Of a stretch of 64,000 nucleotides of DNA, positions 19,320 through 28,158 are shown piece by piece. Source of the DNA: Hydrogenophaga taeniospiralis. GTDB lineage: Bacteria > Pseudomonadota > Gammaproteobacteria > Burkholderiales > Burkholderiaceae_C. The notes under the pieces are model-generated. The model was not told the origin of the DNA, made no database searches, and saw nothing but the letters and a program-made list of their open reading frames with translations. The stretch spans positions 2,146,501-2,210,500 of the forward strand of contig NZ_JAHBAG010000001.1 of the NCBI RefSeq assembly GCF_020510445.1, read 5' to 3'. The position numbers and the translations under genes are program-made. The number at the start of each line of letters is the position of its first letter. Within the stretch, counting starts at the first letter, position 1.

Positions 19320-20215
19320 AGTTTTCGGTTTACCAGATCAGCCGCCAGGGCGGTCGTGAGCGCAACGAGGACCGCATGGGCTACGCCTACACGCGCGAGT
19401 CCGGCTTGCTGGTGCTGGCCGATGGCATGGGCGGGCACCCCGAAGGGGCCATGGCGGCCCAGTTGGCGCTGCAGACCTTTTCGGCCTATTTCCAGAAGAC
19501 GGCCAACCCGACGGTGCGCGAAGTGCCGGAATTTCTCTCCAGCGCCCTGATGGCGGCGCACCACCAGATCATCCGCTACGCAGCGGAAAAAGGCATGCTC
19601 GACACACCGCGCACCACCCTGGTGGCCGCGGTGCTGGAGCGCAACCAGATGAACTGGATCCACTGCGGTGACTCGCGTCTGTACATCGTGCGCGACGGCG
19701 AGCTGCTCACCCGCACGCGCGACCACTCGTACATGGAACAGCAGGCCCACCTGGGCAAGGCCACCGAGCACATCAACCGCAACATTCTTTTCACCTGCCT
19801 GGGCTCTCCGGCCAAGCCGGTGTACGACATTTCGGGTGCGCTGCAACTGCAGCAGGGGGACCGGGTGCTGCTGTGTTCCGACGGTCTCTGGGGCACGGTC
19901 AAAGACGCGGAGATCGTGTCCGAGCTCTCGAAAAACTCGCTGGAACAGGCGGTGCCCGAGCTCGTGGAGTTGGCGCTCAAGCGTGGCGGGCCGCGTTGTG
20001 ACAACGTGACCGTGCTGGCCATGGAGTGGGAGACACCCGACGAATTCCAGACCACGCGCGTGTCCACCGAAGACATCGAGGACGGCGTGTTCGCCTCCAC
20101 CATCCAGTCGGGCGTGGCCGATCCGACCATTGAAGACATGGACGACGAGGAGATCGAGAAATCGATCGCCGAAATCAACGAGGCGATCCGGCGCACAGCC
20201 GAAAAGAATTCCTGA
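19316..20215 (+). CDS. PP2C-family serine/threonine protein phosphatase
   Basis: A 299-residue metal-dependent phosphatase. Metal-binding motifs are RNEDRMGYAY, LVLADGMGGHPEG, HCGDSRLYIVRDGEL, LCSDGLWGTV and CDNVTVLAMEW, which cover the conserved PP2C aspartates. A C-terminal acidic tail of about 60 residues (rich in Asp/Glu, e.g. EDMDDEEIEKSIAEIN) is an extra. It is coupled to the upstream kinase by a 4-base overlap. It should reverse that kinase's phosphorylation. A repeat copy follows its stop. Confidence 0.92.
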   Translation: MKFSVYQISRQGGRERNEDRMGYAYTRESGLLVLADGMGGHPEGAMAAQLALQTFSAYFQKTANPTVREVPEFLSSALMAAHHQIIRYAAEKGMLDTPRTTLVAAVLERNQMNWIHCGDSRLYIVRDGELLTRTRDHSYMEQQAHLGKATEHINRNILFTCLGSPAKPVYDISGALQLQQGDRVLLCSDGLWGTVKDAEIVSELSKNSLEQAVPELVELALKRGGPRCDNVTVLAMEWETPDEFQTTRVSTEDIEDGVFASTIQSGVADPTIEDMDDEEIEKSIAEINEAIRRTAEKNS

Positions 20216-20295
20216 CCCCCCGCGCCGCCTGCGGCGTCACCCCCCAGGGGGCAACGCGAGAGGCCCGGCGAAGCCGGTTCCTCCGCGTTCTGGGT
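20213..20295 (+). repeat. Dispersed gene-end GC-rich hairpin repeat, copy 4 (near consensus)
   Basis: Starts on the PP2C stop codon. Modules in order: CGCCGCCTGCGGCG inverted repeat, CCCCCCAGGGGG hairpin, then GGCCCGGCGAAGCCGGTTCC and CGCGTTCTGGG. Together with the copies after ureA and after the 42.6-kb permease it defines the consensus. Confidence 0.8.
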
Positions 20296-20359
20296 TGAAT
20301 CCTTTGGCGCTCCGGCGGCCCCCTCCGTAACAATGCGATCACTTTTTTTTGAGATTCCC

Positions 20360-21088
20360 ATGACAGATTTCATTCGACCCGGCCACCGGGCCGCCGACGC
20401 CCTGCGCCCGGTGCGCATCACCCGGGGGTTCACCATCCACGCCGAAGGTTCGGTGCTGATCGAGTTTGGCGACACCAAGGTGTTGTGCACCGCCTCGGTG
20501 GAGGAAAAGGTGCCACCGCACAAGCGCGGCAGTGGCGAAGGCTGGGTCACGGCCGAATACGGCATGTTGCCGCGCGCCACCCACACCCGCAGCGACCGCG
20601 AGGCCGCCAAGGGCAAGCAGAGCGGGCGCACGCAGGAAATCCAGCGCCTGATCGGCCGCTCGTTGCGGGCGGTGTTTGATCTCAAGGCGCTGGGCGAACG
20701 CACCATTTCGCTGGACTGCGATGTGTTGCAGGCCGATGGCGGCACCCGCACCGCGAGCATCACCGGCGCCTTCATCGCGGCACACGACGCGGTGACCCAG
20801 CTGCTGGCCGAAGGCAAGATCGCCACCTCGCCGATCAAGGACCATGTGGCCGCCATCTCGGTCGGCATCCTGCAGGGGATACCGCTGCTGGACCTGGAAT
20901 ACGTGGAAGATTCGGCCTGCGACACCGACATGAACGTGGTGATGACCGGCTCTGGCCACTTTGTGGAAGTGCAGGGCACGGCCGAGGGCGTGGCCTTCAG
21001 CCGCCAGGAAATGGACGCCTTGCTGGCGCTGGCTGAAAAGGGTGTGGCCGAACTGGTGGCGCTGCAGAAGCAGAGCCTCGAAGCGTGA
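20360..21088 (+). CDS. rph: Ribonuclease PH
   Basis: A 242-residue phosphorolytic 3'-5' exoribonuclease that trims tRNA 3' ends. It starts [18 protein letters not shown] and has the RNA- and phosphate-binding stretches [15 protein letters not shown] and [19 protein letters not shown], plus [20 protein letters not shown] with catalytic acidic residues. ATG 20360 fits the family. It is followed by rdgB after 25 bases. The rph-rdgB-hemW order is conserved in Betaproteobacteria. Confidence 0.96.
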   Translation: MTDFIRPGHRAADALRPVRITRGFTIHAEGSVLIEFGDTKVLCTASVEEKVPPHKRGSGEGWVTAEYGMLPRATHTRSDREAAKGKQSGRTQEIQRLIGRSLRAVFDLKALGERTISLDCDVLQADGGTRTASITGAFIAAHDAVTQLLAEGKIATSPIKDHVAAISVGILQGIPLLDLEYVEDSACDTDMNVVMTGSGHFVEVQGTAEGVAFSRQEMDALLALAEKGVAELVALQKQSLEA

Positions 21089-21113
21089 AGCCCCCACGCT
21101 GCGGCCTGTGACC

Positions 21114-21716
21114 ATGCGACTCGTTCTGGCGTCCAACAACAAGGGCAAGCTCGCCGAGCTGCAGGCGCTGTTTGCGCCGCTCGGTGTGGAACTGGTGCGC
21201 CAGTCTGATCTGGGCATCCCGGAAGCGCCCGAGCCACACCGCACCTTCATTGAAAACGCCCTGGCCAAGGCGCGCCATGCCGCACGCGCGAGCGGTCTGC
21301 CCGCACTGGCCGATGATGCGGGCCTCTGCGTGGAGGCGTTTGGCGGTTTGCCCGGCGTGGACACCGCCTACTACGCCACGCAGTTCGGCTATGAGAAGGG
21401 CGACGCCAACAACGTGCGCGCCCTGCTGGAGCAGATGGCCCAGGTGGATGACCGCCGCGCTGCCCTGGTCAGCACTCTGGTGGCGGTGCGCAGTGCCGAC
21501 GATCCCGAACCGCTGGTGGCCAGCGGCCGTGCGCCGGGGCTGATCACGCGCGAGCCCATCGGTGACAACGGTTTCGGTTTCGATCCGGTGATGTATCTGC
21601 CGCAGTTTGGCTGTACCTTCGCCCAGCTGAGCGACGAAAAGAAGAACGCCAACAGCCACCGCGGAAAAGCGGCGCAGCAGATGCTGGAACTGATGCGCGA
21701 ACGGTGGATGGCATGA
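21114..21716 (+). CDS. rdgB: XTP/dITP pyrophosphatase
   Basis: A 200-residue house-cleaning enzyme hydrolysing dITP and XTP to monophosphates, which keeps deaminated purines out of DNA. The N-terminal LVLASNNKGKLAELQALF binds the nucleotide. ALADDAGLCVEAFGGLPGV carries the catalytic Asp pair, and GDNGFGFDPVMYLPQFG and SHRGKAAQ are typical. It lies between rph and hemW in the same direction. Confidence 0.95.
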   Translation: MRLVLASNNKGKLAELQALFAPLGVELVRQSDLGIPEAPEPHRTFIENALAKARHAARASGLPALADDAGLCVEAFGGLPGVDTAYYATQFGYEKGDANNVRALLEQMAQVDDRRAALVSTLVAVRSADDPEPLVASGRAPGLITREPIGDNGFGFDPVMYLPQFGCTFAQLSDEKKNANSHRGKAAQQMLELMRERWMA

Positions 21717-21790
21717 AGCCCTCTGTGCCTCCTTCGGCGTCACCCCCCAGGGGGCGACACCAGCCGCTCGGCGACGCCGGTTTTGCGGTG
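21717..21790 (+). repeat. Dispersed gene-end GC-rich hairpin repeat, copy 5
   Basis: Directly follows the rdgB stop in the same orientation. It has CTTCGGCGTCACCCCCCAGG, then GGGCGACACCAGCCG and a diverged GGCGACGCCGGTT arm, ending CGGTGTCC just before hemW. Confidence 0.7.
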
Positions 21791-21798
21791 TCCTTGCC

Positions 21799-23013
21799 AT
21801 GAACGCTGCCTCCGACCGCCTCAAACACTGGATGCGCCCGGGCACGCTGCAGCTGCAGGGCCTGCCGCCGCTCTCGCTCTACATCCACCTGCCATGGTGC
21901 TTGAAGAAGTGTCCTTACTGCGACTTCAACTCGCACGAATGGAGCGCCACCAGCCAACCCGGCCAGGCCCTGCCCGAACAGGCCTACCTGGACGCGCTGC
22001 GCGCCGATCTGGAAGCCGCCTTGCCGCTGATCTGGGGCCGCGCGGTGCACAGCGTGTTCATTGGCGGCGGCACGCCCAGCCTGTTTTCACCAGAGGCCAT
22101 CGACCGCCTGCTGGGTGACGTGCGTGCCTTGCTGCGGCTGGATGCCGACGCCGAAATCACGCTCGAAGCCAACCCGGGCACCTTTGAGAAGGACCGCTTC
22201 CGCGCGTTCCGCCAGGCCGGCGTGACCCGCCTGTCGATCGGGGTGCAGAGCTTCAACGACGCGCACCTGAAAGCGCTGGGCCGGGTGCACGACCGCGCCC
22301 AGGCCATCGCCGCGGTGGAAGAGGCGGCGCAGGCCTTCGACACCTTCAACCTCGACATCATGTACGCGCTGCCGGGGCAGACGCTGGCGCAGTGCGAGGA
22401 AGACATCCGCACCGCGCTGTCGTTCCAGCCACCGCACATCTCGATCTACCACCTGACCATCGAACCGAACACCGTGTTCGCCAAATTCCCGCCCCAGGTG
22501 CCGCAGGACGACGACGCCTACGCCATGCTCGACCGCATCACCGAGCTCACCGCGGTGCAGGGGCTGGAGCGTTACGAGGTATCGGCCTACGCACGCGCGG
22601 GCCACCGCTGCTGGCACAACCTGAACTACTGGCAGTTTGGCGACTACCTGGGCATTGGCGCGGGCGCACACAGCAAACTCAGCTTCGCCCACCGCGTGGT
22701 GCGCCAGGTGCGCGCGCGCGAGCCACGCCTGTACATGGACAAAGCGCGCGCGGGCGATGCGGTGGTGAGCGCGGAAGAGGTGGCGCGGCGCGATCTGCCG
22801 TTCGAGTACATGCTCAACGCGCTGCGCCTGCGCCACGGTTTCGAGCTGCAGCAGTTCATGGACCGCACCGGGCTGCCGCTCTCCAGCATCCAGGGCGCGC
22901 TGGACCGCGCCGTGCAGCAGGGGCTGATCGAGTCGGCCGGTGGTGTGGTGGCGCCGACCGAGCGCGGTTTTGATTTCCTCAGCGATCTGCAGGGCCTGTT
23001 TCTGGCGGACTGA
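21799..23013 (+). CDS. hemW: Radical SAM heme chaperone HemW
   Basis: A 404-residue radical-SAM protein. The 4Fe-4S ligands are Cys34, Cys38 and Cys41 (CLKKCPYC), followed by DFNSH as in HemW. It has VFIGGGTPSLF, EANPGTFE, LSIGVQSFND, FNLDIMYALPGQT and the C-terminal HemN_C block. HemW binds heme and delivers it to respiratory proteins; it is often mislabelled as coproporphyrinogen dehydrogenase. HemN has a different N-terminal extension that is absent here. Confidence 0.93.
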   Translation: MNAASDRLKHWMRPGTLQLQGLPPLSLYIHLPWCLKKCPYCDFNSHEWSATSQPGQALPEQAYLDALRADLEAALPLIWGRAVHSVFIGGGTPSLFSPEAIDRLLGDVRALLRLDADAEITLEANPGTFEKDRFRAFRQAGVTRLSIGVQSFNDAHLKALGRVHDRAQAIAAVEEAAQAFDTFNLDIMYALPGQTLAQCEEDIRTALSFQPPHISIYHLTIEPNTVFAKFPPQVPQDDDAYAMLDRITELTAVQGLERYEVSAYARAGHRCWHNLNYWQFGDYLGIGAGAHSKLSFAHRVVRQVRAREPRLYMDKARAGDAVVSAEEVARRDLPFEYMLNALRLRHGFELQQFMDRTGLPLSSIQGALDRAVQQGLIESAGGVVAPTERGFDFLSDLQGLFLAD

Positions 23014-23048
23014 CCGGTTTCCGGCCCGCAGCGTGGGCCCCTGAAAGC

Positions 23049-23069
23049 AAAAAACCGGCACGGGGCCGG
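23049..23069 (-). terminator. Rho-independent terminator for tRNA-Ser
   Basis: On the minus strand, CCGGC and GCCGG stems around a CCCGT loop are followed by six T residues, beginning about 13 bases past the tRNA 3' end. Confidence 0.8.
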
Positions 23070-23081
23070 GTTCTGCTGTGT

Positions 23082-23169
23082 TGGCGGAGAGCCAGGGATT
23101 CGAACCCTGGAACCCTTGCGGGTTGCCGGTTTTCAAGACCGGTGCAATCGACCACTCTGCCAGCTCTCC
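23082..23169 (-). tRNA. tRNA-Ser (anticodon UGA)
   Basis: An 88-base class II tRNA on the minus strand. The acceptor arm is GGAGAGC pairing with GCTCTCC, with G73 and an encoded CCA end. The anticodon stem CCGGT/ACCGG encloses the loop CTTGAAA, so the anticodon is TGA. A long variable arm (built around CCCGCAAGGG) and the T-arm GGTTCGAATCC are present. These features identify a serine tRNA. Confidence 0.97.
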
Positions 23170-23301
23170 AAGCCGGTGATTGTATGTGAGTGCTGAAGGG
23201 GCAAAAGGGCTCGCTGGACTCCCTCCGTGCCGCGCTCACTGGAGTACCTTCGCCCTCCGGGCTGCGGTGCGAGCTTGCTTGGGAGCGGCCCGGCGCTGCG
23301 C

Positions 23302-23970
23302 TCATGCCATCGCGGCGGGTTCCAGCAGCATGCCGCGCTGTTCGATGAAACGCACGACTTCGGCCACGCCGTCCAGCGTCTTGAGGTTGGTCATCACCCA
23401 GGGGCGGCGCGTGGTGTCGGGCCGCATGCGCGCGGTGTCGGCTTTCATCACTTCCAGGTCGGCGCCCACGTAGGGGGCGAGGTCGGTCTTGTTGATGACG
23501 AAGAGGTCGCTCTTGGTGATGCCGGGGCCGCCCTTGCGGGGGATTTTTTCGCCCGCGGCCACGTCGATCACGTAGATGGTGAGGTCGCTCAGCTCGGGGC
23601 TGAAGGTGGCGGCCAGGTTGTCGCCGCCGCTCTCCACGAACACGATGTCGGCGTTGGGGTGTTCGCCCAGCATGCGGTCGATCGCTTCGAGGTTGATGGA
23701 GCAGTCTTCGCGGATGGCGGTGTGCGGGCAGCCGCCGGTTTCGACGCCCATGATGCGGTCGGCGGGCAGCGCGCCGCTGACCGTGAGCAGGCGCTGGTCT
23801 TCCTTGGTGTAGATGTCGTTGGTGATGGCGATCAGGTCGTAGCGATCGCGCATGGCTTTGCAGAGCATTTCCAGCAGGGTGGTCTTGCCCGAGCCCACCG
23901 GGCCGCCGATGCCCACGCGCAGTGGGGGGAGCTTCTTGGTGCGGTTCGGGATGTGGTGCAGGGCGGTCAT
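23302..23970 (-). CDS. ureG: Urease accessory GTPase UreG
   Basis: A 222-residue SIMIBI-class GTPase that powers nickel delivery to urease with UreE, UreF and UreD. The P-loop is [17 protein letters not shown]. The nickel/zinc-binding motif is [12 protein letters not shown], and [18 protein letters not shown] and [14 protein letters not shown] are conserved. It is the last gene of the minus-strand ure operon. The downstream gap contains the tRNA-Ser gene. Confidence 0.96.
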   Translation of the reverse strand: MTALHHIPNRTKKLPPLRVGIGGPVGSGKTTLLEMLCKAMRDRYDLIAITNDIYTKEDQRLLTVSGALPADRIMGVETGGCPHTAIREDCSINLEAIDRMLGEHPNADIVFVESGGDNLAATFSPELSDLTIYVIDVAAGEKIPRKGGPGITKSDLFVINKTDLAPYVGADLEVMKADTARMRPDTTRRPWVMTNLKTLDGVAEVVRFIEQRGMLLEPAAMA

Positions 23971-24043
23971 GGGTGTACCTTGGTGGGGGCTTCGATTCTT
24001 CGACAGGCTCAGGATGCGCGGATTTCAGCCCGAGCGGGGAAAG

Positions 24044-24769
24044 TCAGGACCTGAAGAGTCTGGAATATTGGGTTTCGTGGCGGGCCGAGTGGATGGCCAG
24101 CAGCGGCGTGAAGGCCTGGCGGGTGTCATCGGTGAGCGTCATGGCGTGGTCCACCGCGGCGGGCACCTCCAGCGCCAGCCGCGCGAGCATGCGCTGGCCC
24201 GCGCTCTGGCCCAGTGGCACCGACTTGATGGCCGCCTGCACCATGTTCTCGGCCCAGCCAAAGGCGAAGCCGATCAGGCTGTCGCGCACCGCGGCGTCGG
24301 TGCTGGCGGCCGCGCAGGCCATGGCCACGGGGTAGCTGGCCGGGTTCAGTTGGGCCGATTGCAGGCGCTGAAACACGCCCGCGCCCAGCTCGCCGAGGTT
24401 GCGCGCCCATTCGAGCAGCGAGCGGCCCATCTGCTCGGTCTGCAGGCGGAATTCGGCGGTTTCGCGGGTCTGCAGCACCCAGGCGTTGAGCGCGTGGATG
24501 CGCTCCAGATCGCCCTGGCGCCAGGCGGGGATGGCCTGCGCCACCACGGCGAGGTCGGCGCGCGCCAGGCCCAGGTGCAGTTGGTCTTGCAGCCACCGTG
24601 TGGCACTGGCTTCGTCACTCACCTGGCCCGCGTCCACCGCGGCTTCCAGCCCTTCGGAGTAGGAGAAGCCGCCCACCGGCAGCGCGGGCGAGGCCAGCCA
24701 CAGGATCTGCAGCAGCCCGGCCGCGGAACGCGACGGTTGCGCCGCGCCAGCCGGTTCAGCCGTGCGCAT
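24044..24769 (-). CDS. ureF: Urease accessory protein UreF
   Basis: A 241-residue all-helical protein that bridges UreD and UreG in the urease activation complex. Family marks are [24 protein letters not shown] sequence near the start (here [18 protein letters not shown]), [13 protein letters not shown] and [13 protein letters not shown]. The ATG at 24769 overlaps the ureE stop by 14 bases, which implies coupled translation. A longer frame starting at 24838 lies entirely over ureE and is not needed. Confidence 0.93.
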   Translation of the reverse strand: MRTAEPAGAAQPSRSAAGLLQILWLASPALPVGGFSYSEGLEAAVDAGQVSDEASATRWLQDQLHLGLARADLAVVAQAIPAWRQGDLERIHALNAWVLQTRETAEFRLQTEQMGRSLLEWARNLGELGAGVFQRLQSAQLNPASYPVAMACAAASTDAAVRDSLIGFAFGWAENMVQAAIKSVPLGQSAGQRMLARLALEVPAAVDHAMTLTDDTRQAFTPLLAIHSARHETQYSRLFRS

Positions 24770-25301
24770 GGCCCTTGGCGTGGCCGTGATCGTGGCCATG
24801 CCCGTGGTCGTGCCCCCCAGCCGGTGGGTGCGCGCCATAGGCGCCAGCTTCGGGCTCGAAGGGTTCGCGGGTTTCCACCACCGTGAGGTGCATGGCGCGC
24901 AGCATGTCGGCCAGCACGTGGTCGGGCTCGATCTTGAGGTGGTCGGGTTGCAGCTCGATGGGCACGTGGCGGTTGCCCAGGTGGTAGGCGGCGCGCATGA
25001 GGTCGAAGGCGCCGTCGTGCGTGTGGCCGTGGTGGTGGTCGGTGCAGGCGGTGATGCGCAGCACGGCTTGCGGCGCGGCCACCACGCGCAGGAGCGAGCC
25101 GTCCTGGGTGATCAGCACATCGCCGCCGCGCACCACGGTGCCGCGCGGCAGGAAAACGCCCACATTGCGGCCGTCGGACGCGGTGGCGTCAAAACGGCTC
25201 TTCTGGCGCACATCCCAGTCCAGTTCGATGTGCGCGGCACGGCGCACCAACGCAGGGGCGAGGCCCTGGGCCTGGGGGATGAGCTTGGAAGCTTGAAGCA
25301 T
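24756..25301 (-). CDS. ureE: Urease accessory nickel metallochaperone UreE
   Basis: A 181-residue protein with the UreE N-terminal peptide-binding fold ([20 protein letters not shown]) and a metal-binding C-terminal domain including [12 protein letters not shown], where the His is the conserved nickel ligand. The last 20 residues are a His/Gly tail with repeated HDHGHGH-type units, and an internal HHHGHTHDG segment is also His-rich. Both would bind nickel. It follows ureC by 21 bases and overlaps ureF. Confidence 0.95.
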   Translation of the reverse strand: MLQASKLIPQAQGLAPALVRRAAHIELDWDVRQKSRFDATASDGRNVGVFLPRGTVVRGGDVLITQDGSLLRVVAAPQAVLRITACTDHHHGHTHDGAFDLMRAAYHLGNRHVPIELQPDHLKIEPDHVLADMLRAMHLTVVETREPFEPEAGAYGAHPPAGGHDHGHGHDHGHAKGHAHG

Positions 25302-25322
25302 GAATAACAGAGGTTGAGATGG

Positions 25323-27041
<1,719 letters not shown>

Positions 27042-27066
27042 GGTCTCAGCTCTTTCTCTGTTTTTC

Positions 27067-27378
27067 TTAGACGGCGCCCTGCACCAGGCCACGGAAACCG
27101 ATGACCATGCGGTCGCCCGCATAGTCCACCAGCTCCACGGTGCGTTGTTGTCCGGGCTCGAAACGCACGGCCGTGCCCGAAGCGATGTTCAGCCGCATGC
27201 CTTGGGCGGCGGTGCGGTCGAAGTCCAGCGCGCCGTTGGTTTCGGCAAAGTGGTAGTGCGAGCCCACCTGCACCGGCCGGTCGGCCGTGTTCTGCACCAC
27301 CAGCGTGAGCGTGCGGCGGCCGGGGTTGAGGGCGTGCTCGCCCGCGTCGGTGAAGAGTTCGCCGGGGATCATGGCCAC
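27067..27378 (-). CDS. ureB: Urease beta subunit
   Basis: A 103-residue structural subunit of urease. It begins [20 protein letters not shown] and has the family segments [37 protein letters not shown] and [10 protein letters not shown]. It stands between a small membrane-protein gene (4 bases upstream) and ureC (25 bases downstream). Confidence 0.96.
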   Translation of the reverse strand: MAMIPGELFTDAGEHALNPGRRTLTLVVQNTADRPVQVGSHYHFAETNGALDFDRTAAQGMRLNIASGTAVRFEPGQQRTVELVDYAGDRMVIGFRGLVQGAV

Positions 27379-27382
27379 GCCC

Positions 27383-27547
27383 TCACTTCTTCGACAGCCA
27401 GACCGCCAGCGCGATCAGACCGGCCACCGCCACAAAACCCAGCGCATCGGTGGCATGCCAGTGGCTGCCAAACAGACCATGGCCGTCGTGGGCGAAGGCG
27501 GGCAGGGCGGACAAGGAGGCAATGGCGAGCAGTGTTTGGGATTTCAT
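27383..27547 (-). CDS. Small His-rich membrane protein inside the urease operon
   Basis: A 54-residue protein starting [19 protein letters not shown], a clear signal peptide that would be cleaved at about residue 19. The mature N-terminus is His-rich ([16 protein letters not shown]) and is followed by one membrane helix ([17 protein letters not shown]) and a short basic end. It lies 4 bases before ureB and after the ureA repeat, so it is part of the ure transcript. The mature protein would expose four His residues to the periplasm, which resembles a metal-binding site. A role in nickel handling is an inference; I do not recognise a named family. Confidence 0.7.
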   Translation of the reverse strand: MKSQTLLAIASLSALPAFAHDGHGLFGSHWHATDALGFVAVAGLIALAVWLSKK

Positions 27548-27577
27548 TCGATTGCTCCAGAAGAAACGGTTGAGCGA

Positions 27578-27672
27578 AGTGTCTGGTTCCAGGATGCGGT
27601 GGAACCGGCTCCGCCGGGCCACTCGCATCGCCCCCTGGGGGGTGACGCGCGCAGCGCGGCGCGGGGGGATCA
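27578..27672 (-). repeat. Dispersed gene-end GC-rich hairpin repeat, copy 6
   Basis: Begins on the ureA stop codon, minus orientation like ureA. It has CGCCGCGCTGCGCGCG, CCCCCCAGGGGGCGA, then GGCCCGGCGGAGCCGGTTCC and CGCATCCTGGAACCAG. It separates ureA from the rest of the urease operon. Confidence 0.8.
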
Positions 27673-27972
27673 AGTGATCGGCGTATGCACCGTCACGAGC
27701 TTCGTACCGTCCGGAAACGTGGCCTCCACCTGGATGTCCGGGATCATCTCGGCGATGCCTTCCATCACGTCGTCGCGCGTGAGCACGTTGCGGCCTTCGC
27801 TCATGAGCTGGGCCACGGTCTTGCCGTCGCGCGCACCCTCCATCACGGCGGCCGAGATCAGGGCCACGGCTTCGGGGTAGTTGAGCTTCAGGCCACGCGC
27901 CTTGCGCCGCTCGGCCAGCAAGGCGGCGGTGAAGATCAGCAGCTTGTCTTTTTCACGAGGGGTAAGTTCCAT
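27670..27972 (-). CDS. ureA: Urease gamma subunit
   Basis: A 100-residue structural subunit starting [20 protein letters not shown], with [25 protein letters not shown] and the end [14 protein letters not shown]. It is the first gene of the minus-strand ureA-orf54-ureB-C-E-F-G operon. Its promoter must lie in the 186-base gap shared with the divergent permease-kinase gene. ureD, often first in such operons, is 13.7 kb away. Confidence 0.97.
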   Translation of the reverse strand: MELTPREKDKLLIFTAALLAERRKARGLKLNYPEAVALISAAVMEGARDGKTVAQLMSEGRNVLTRDDVMEGIAEMIPDIQVEATFPDGTKLVTVHTPIT

Positions 27973-28118
27973 TTCGTTTCACTCAATAGTCAGCTCGTGC
28001 GGCCGCAAAGGCCGGCCGAACACGCGGAGTCAGTTCCATGATTGAGTCTGGAGCAAGGTGTGTGCCGGGACGGTGGCCCAGTATGCCTTTGCCCGGCGGT
28101 TCCGGGTATCCGGCACAT

Positions 28119-28126
28119 GGCGTATG
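28119..28126 (-). promoter_or_regulatory. CATACGCC box in the ureA / permease-kinase intergenic region
   Basis: On the minus strand this reads CATACGCC, the same 8-mer that occurs twice upstream of urtA (33945-33952 and 33963-33970). It could be a half-site for the adjacent LuxR-type regulator. The evidence is sequence sharing only, and an 8-mer can recur by chance. Confidence 0.3.
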
Positions 28127-28131
28127 GCGCA

Positions 28132-28147
28132 TGGCACGAAAGCTGCA
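28132..28147 (+). promoter_or_regulatory. Putative sigma-54 promoter before the permease-kinase gene
   Basis: TGGCACGAAAGCTGCA matches the -24/-12 consensus TGGCAC-N5-TTGCA with one mismatch and the required GG-N10-GC spacing. It would start transcription about 11-13 bases downstream, almost at the GTG of the fusion gene, so the leader would be very short or the real start codon lies later. Sigma-54/NtrC control is usual for urea and purine nitrogen genes. No clear NtrC site was found. Confidence 0.45.
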
Positions 28148-28158
28148 CTTTGCGCTGA

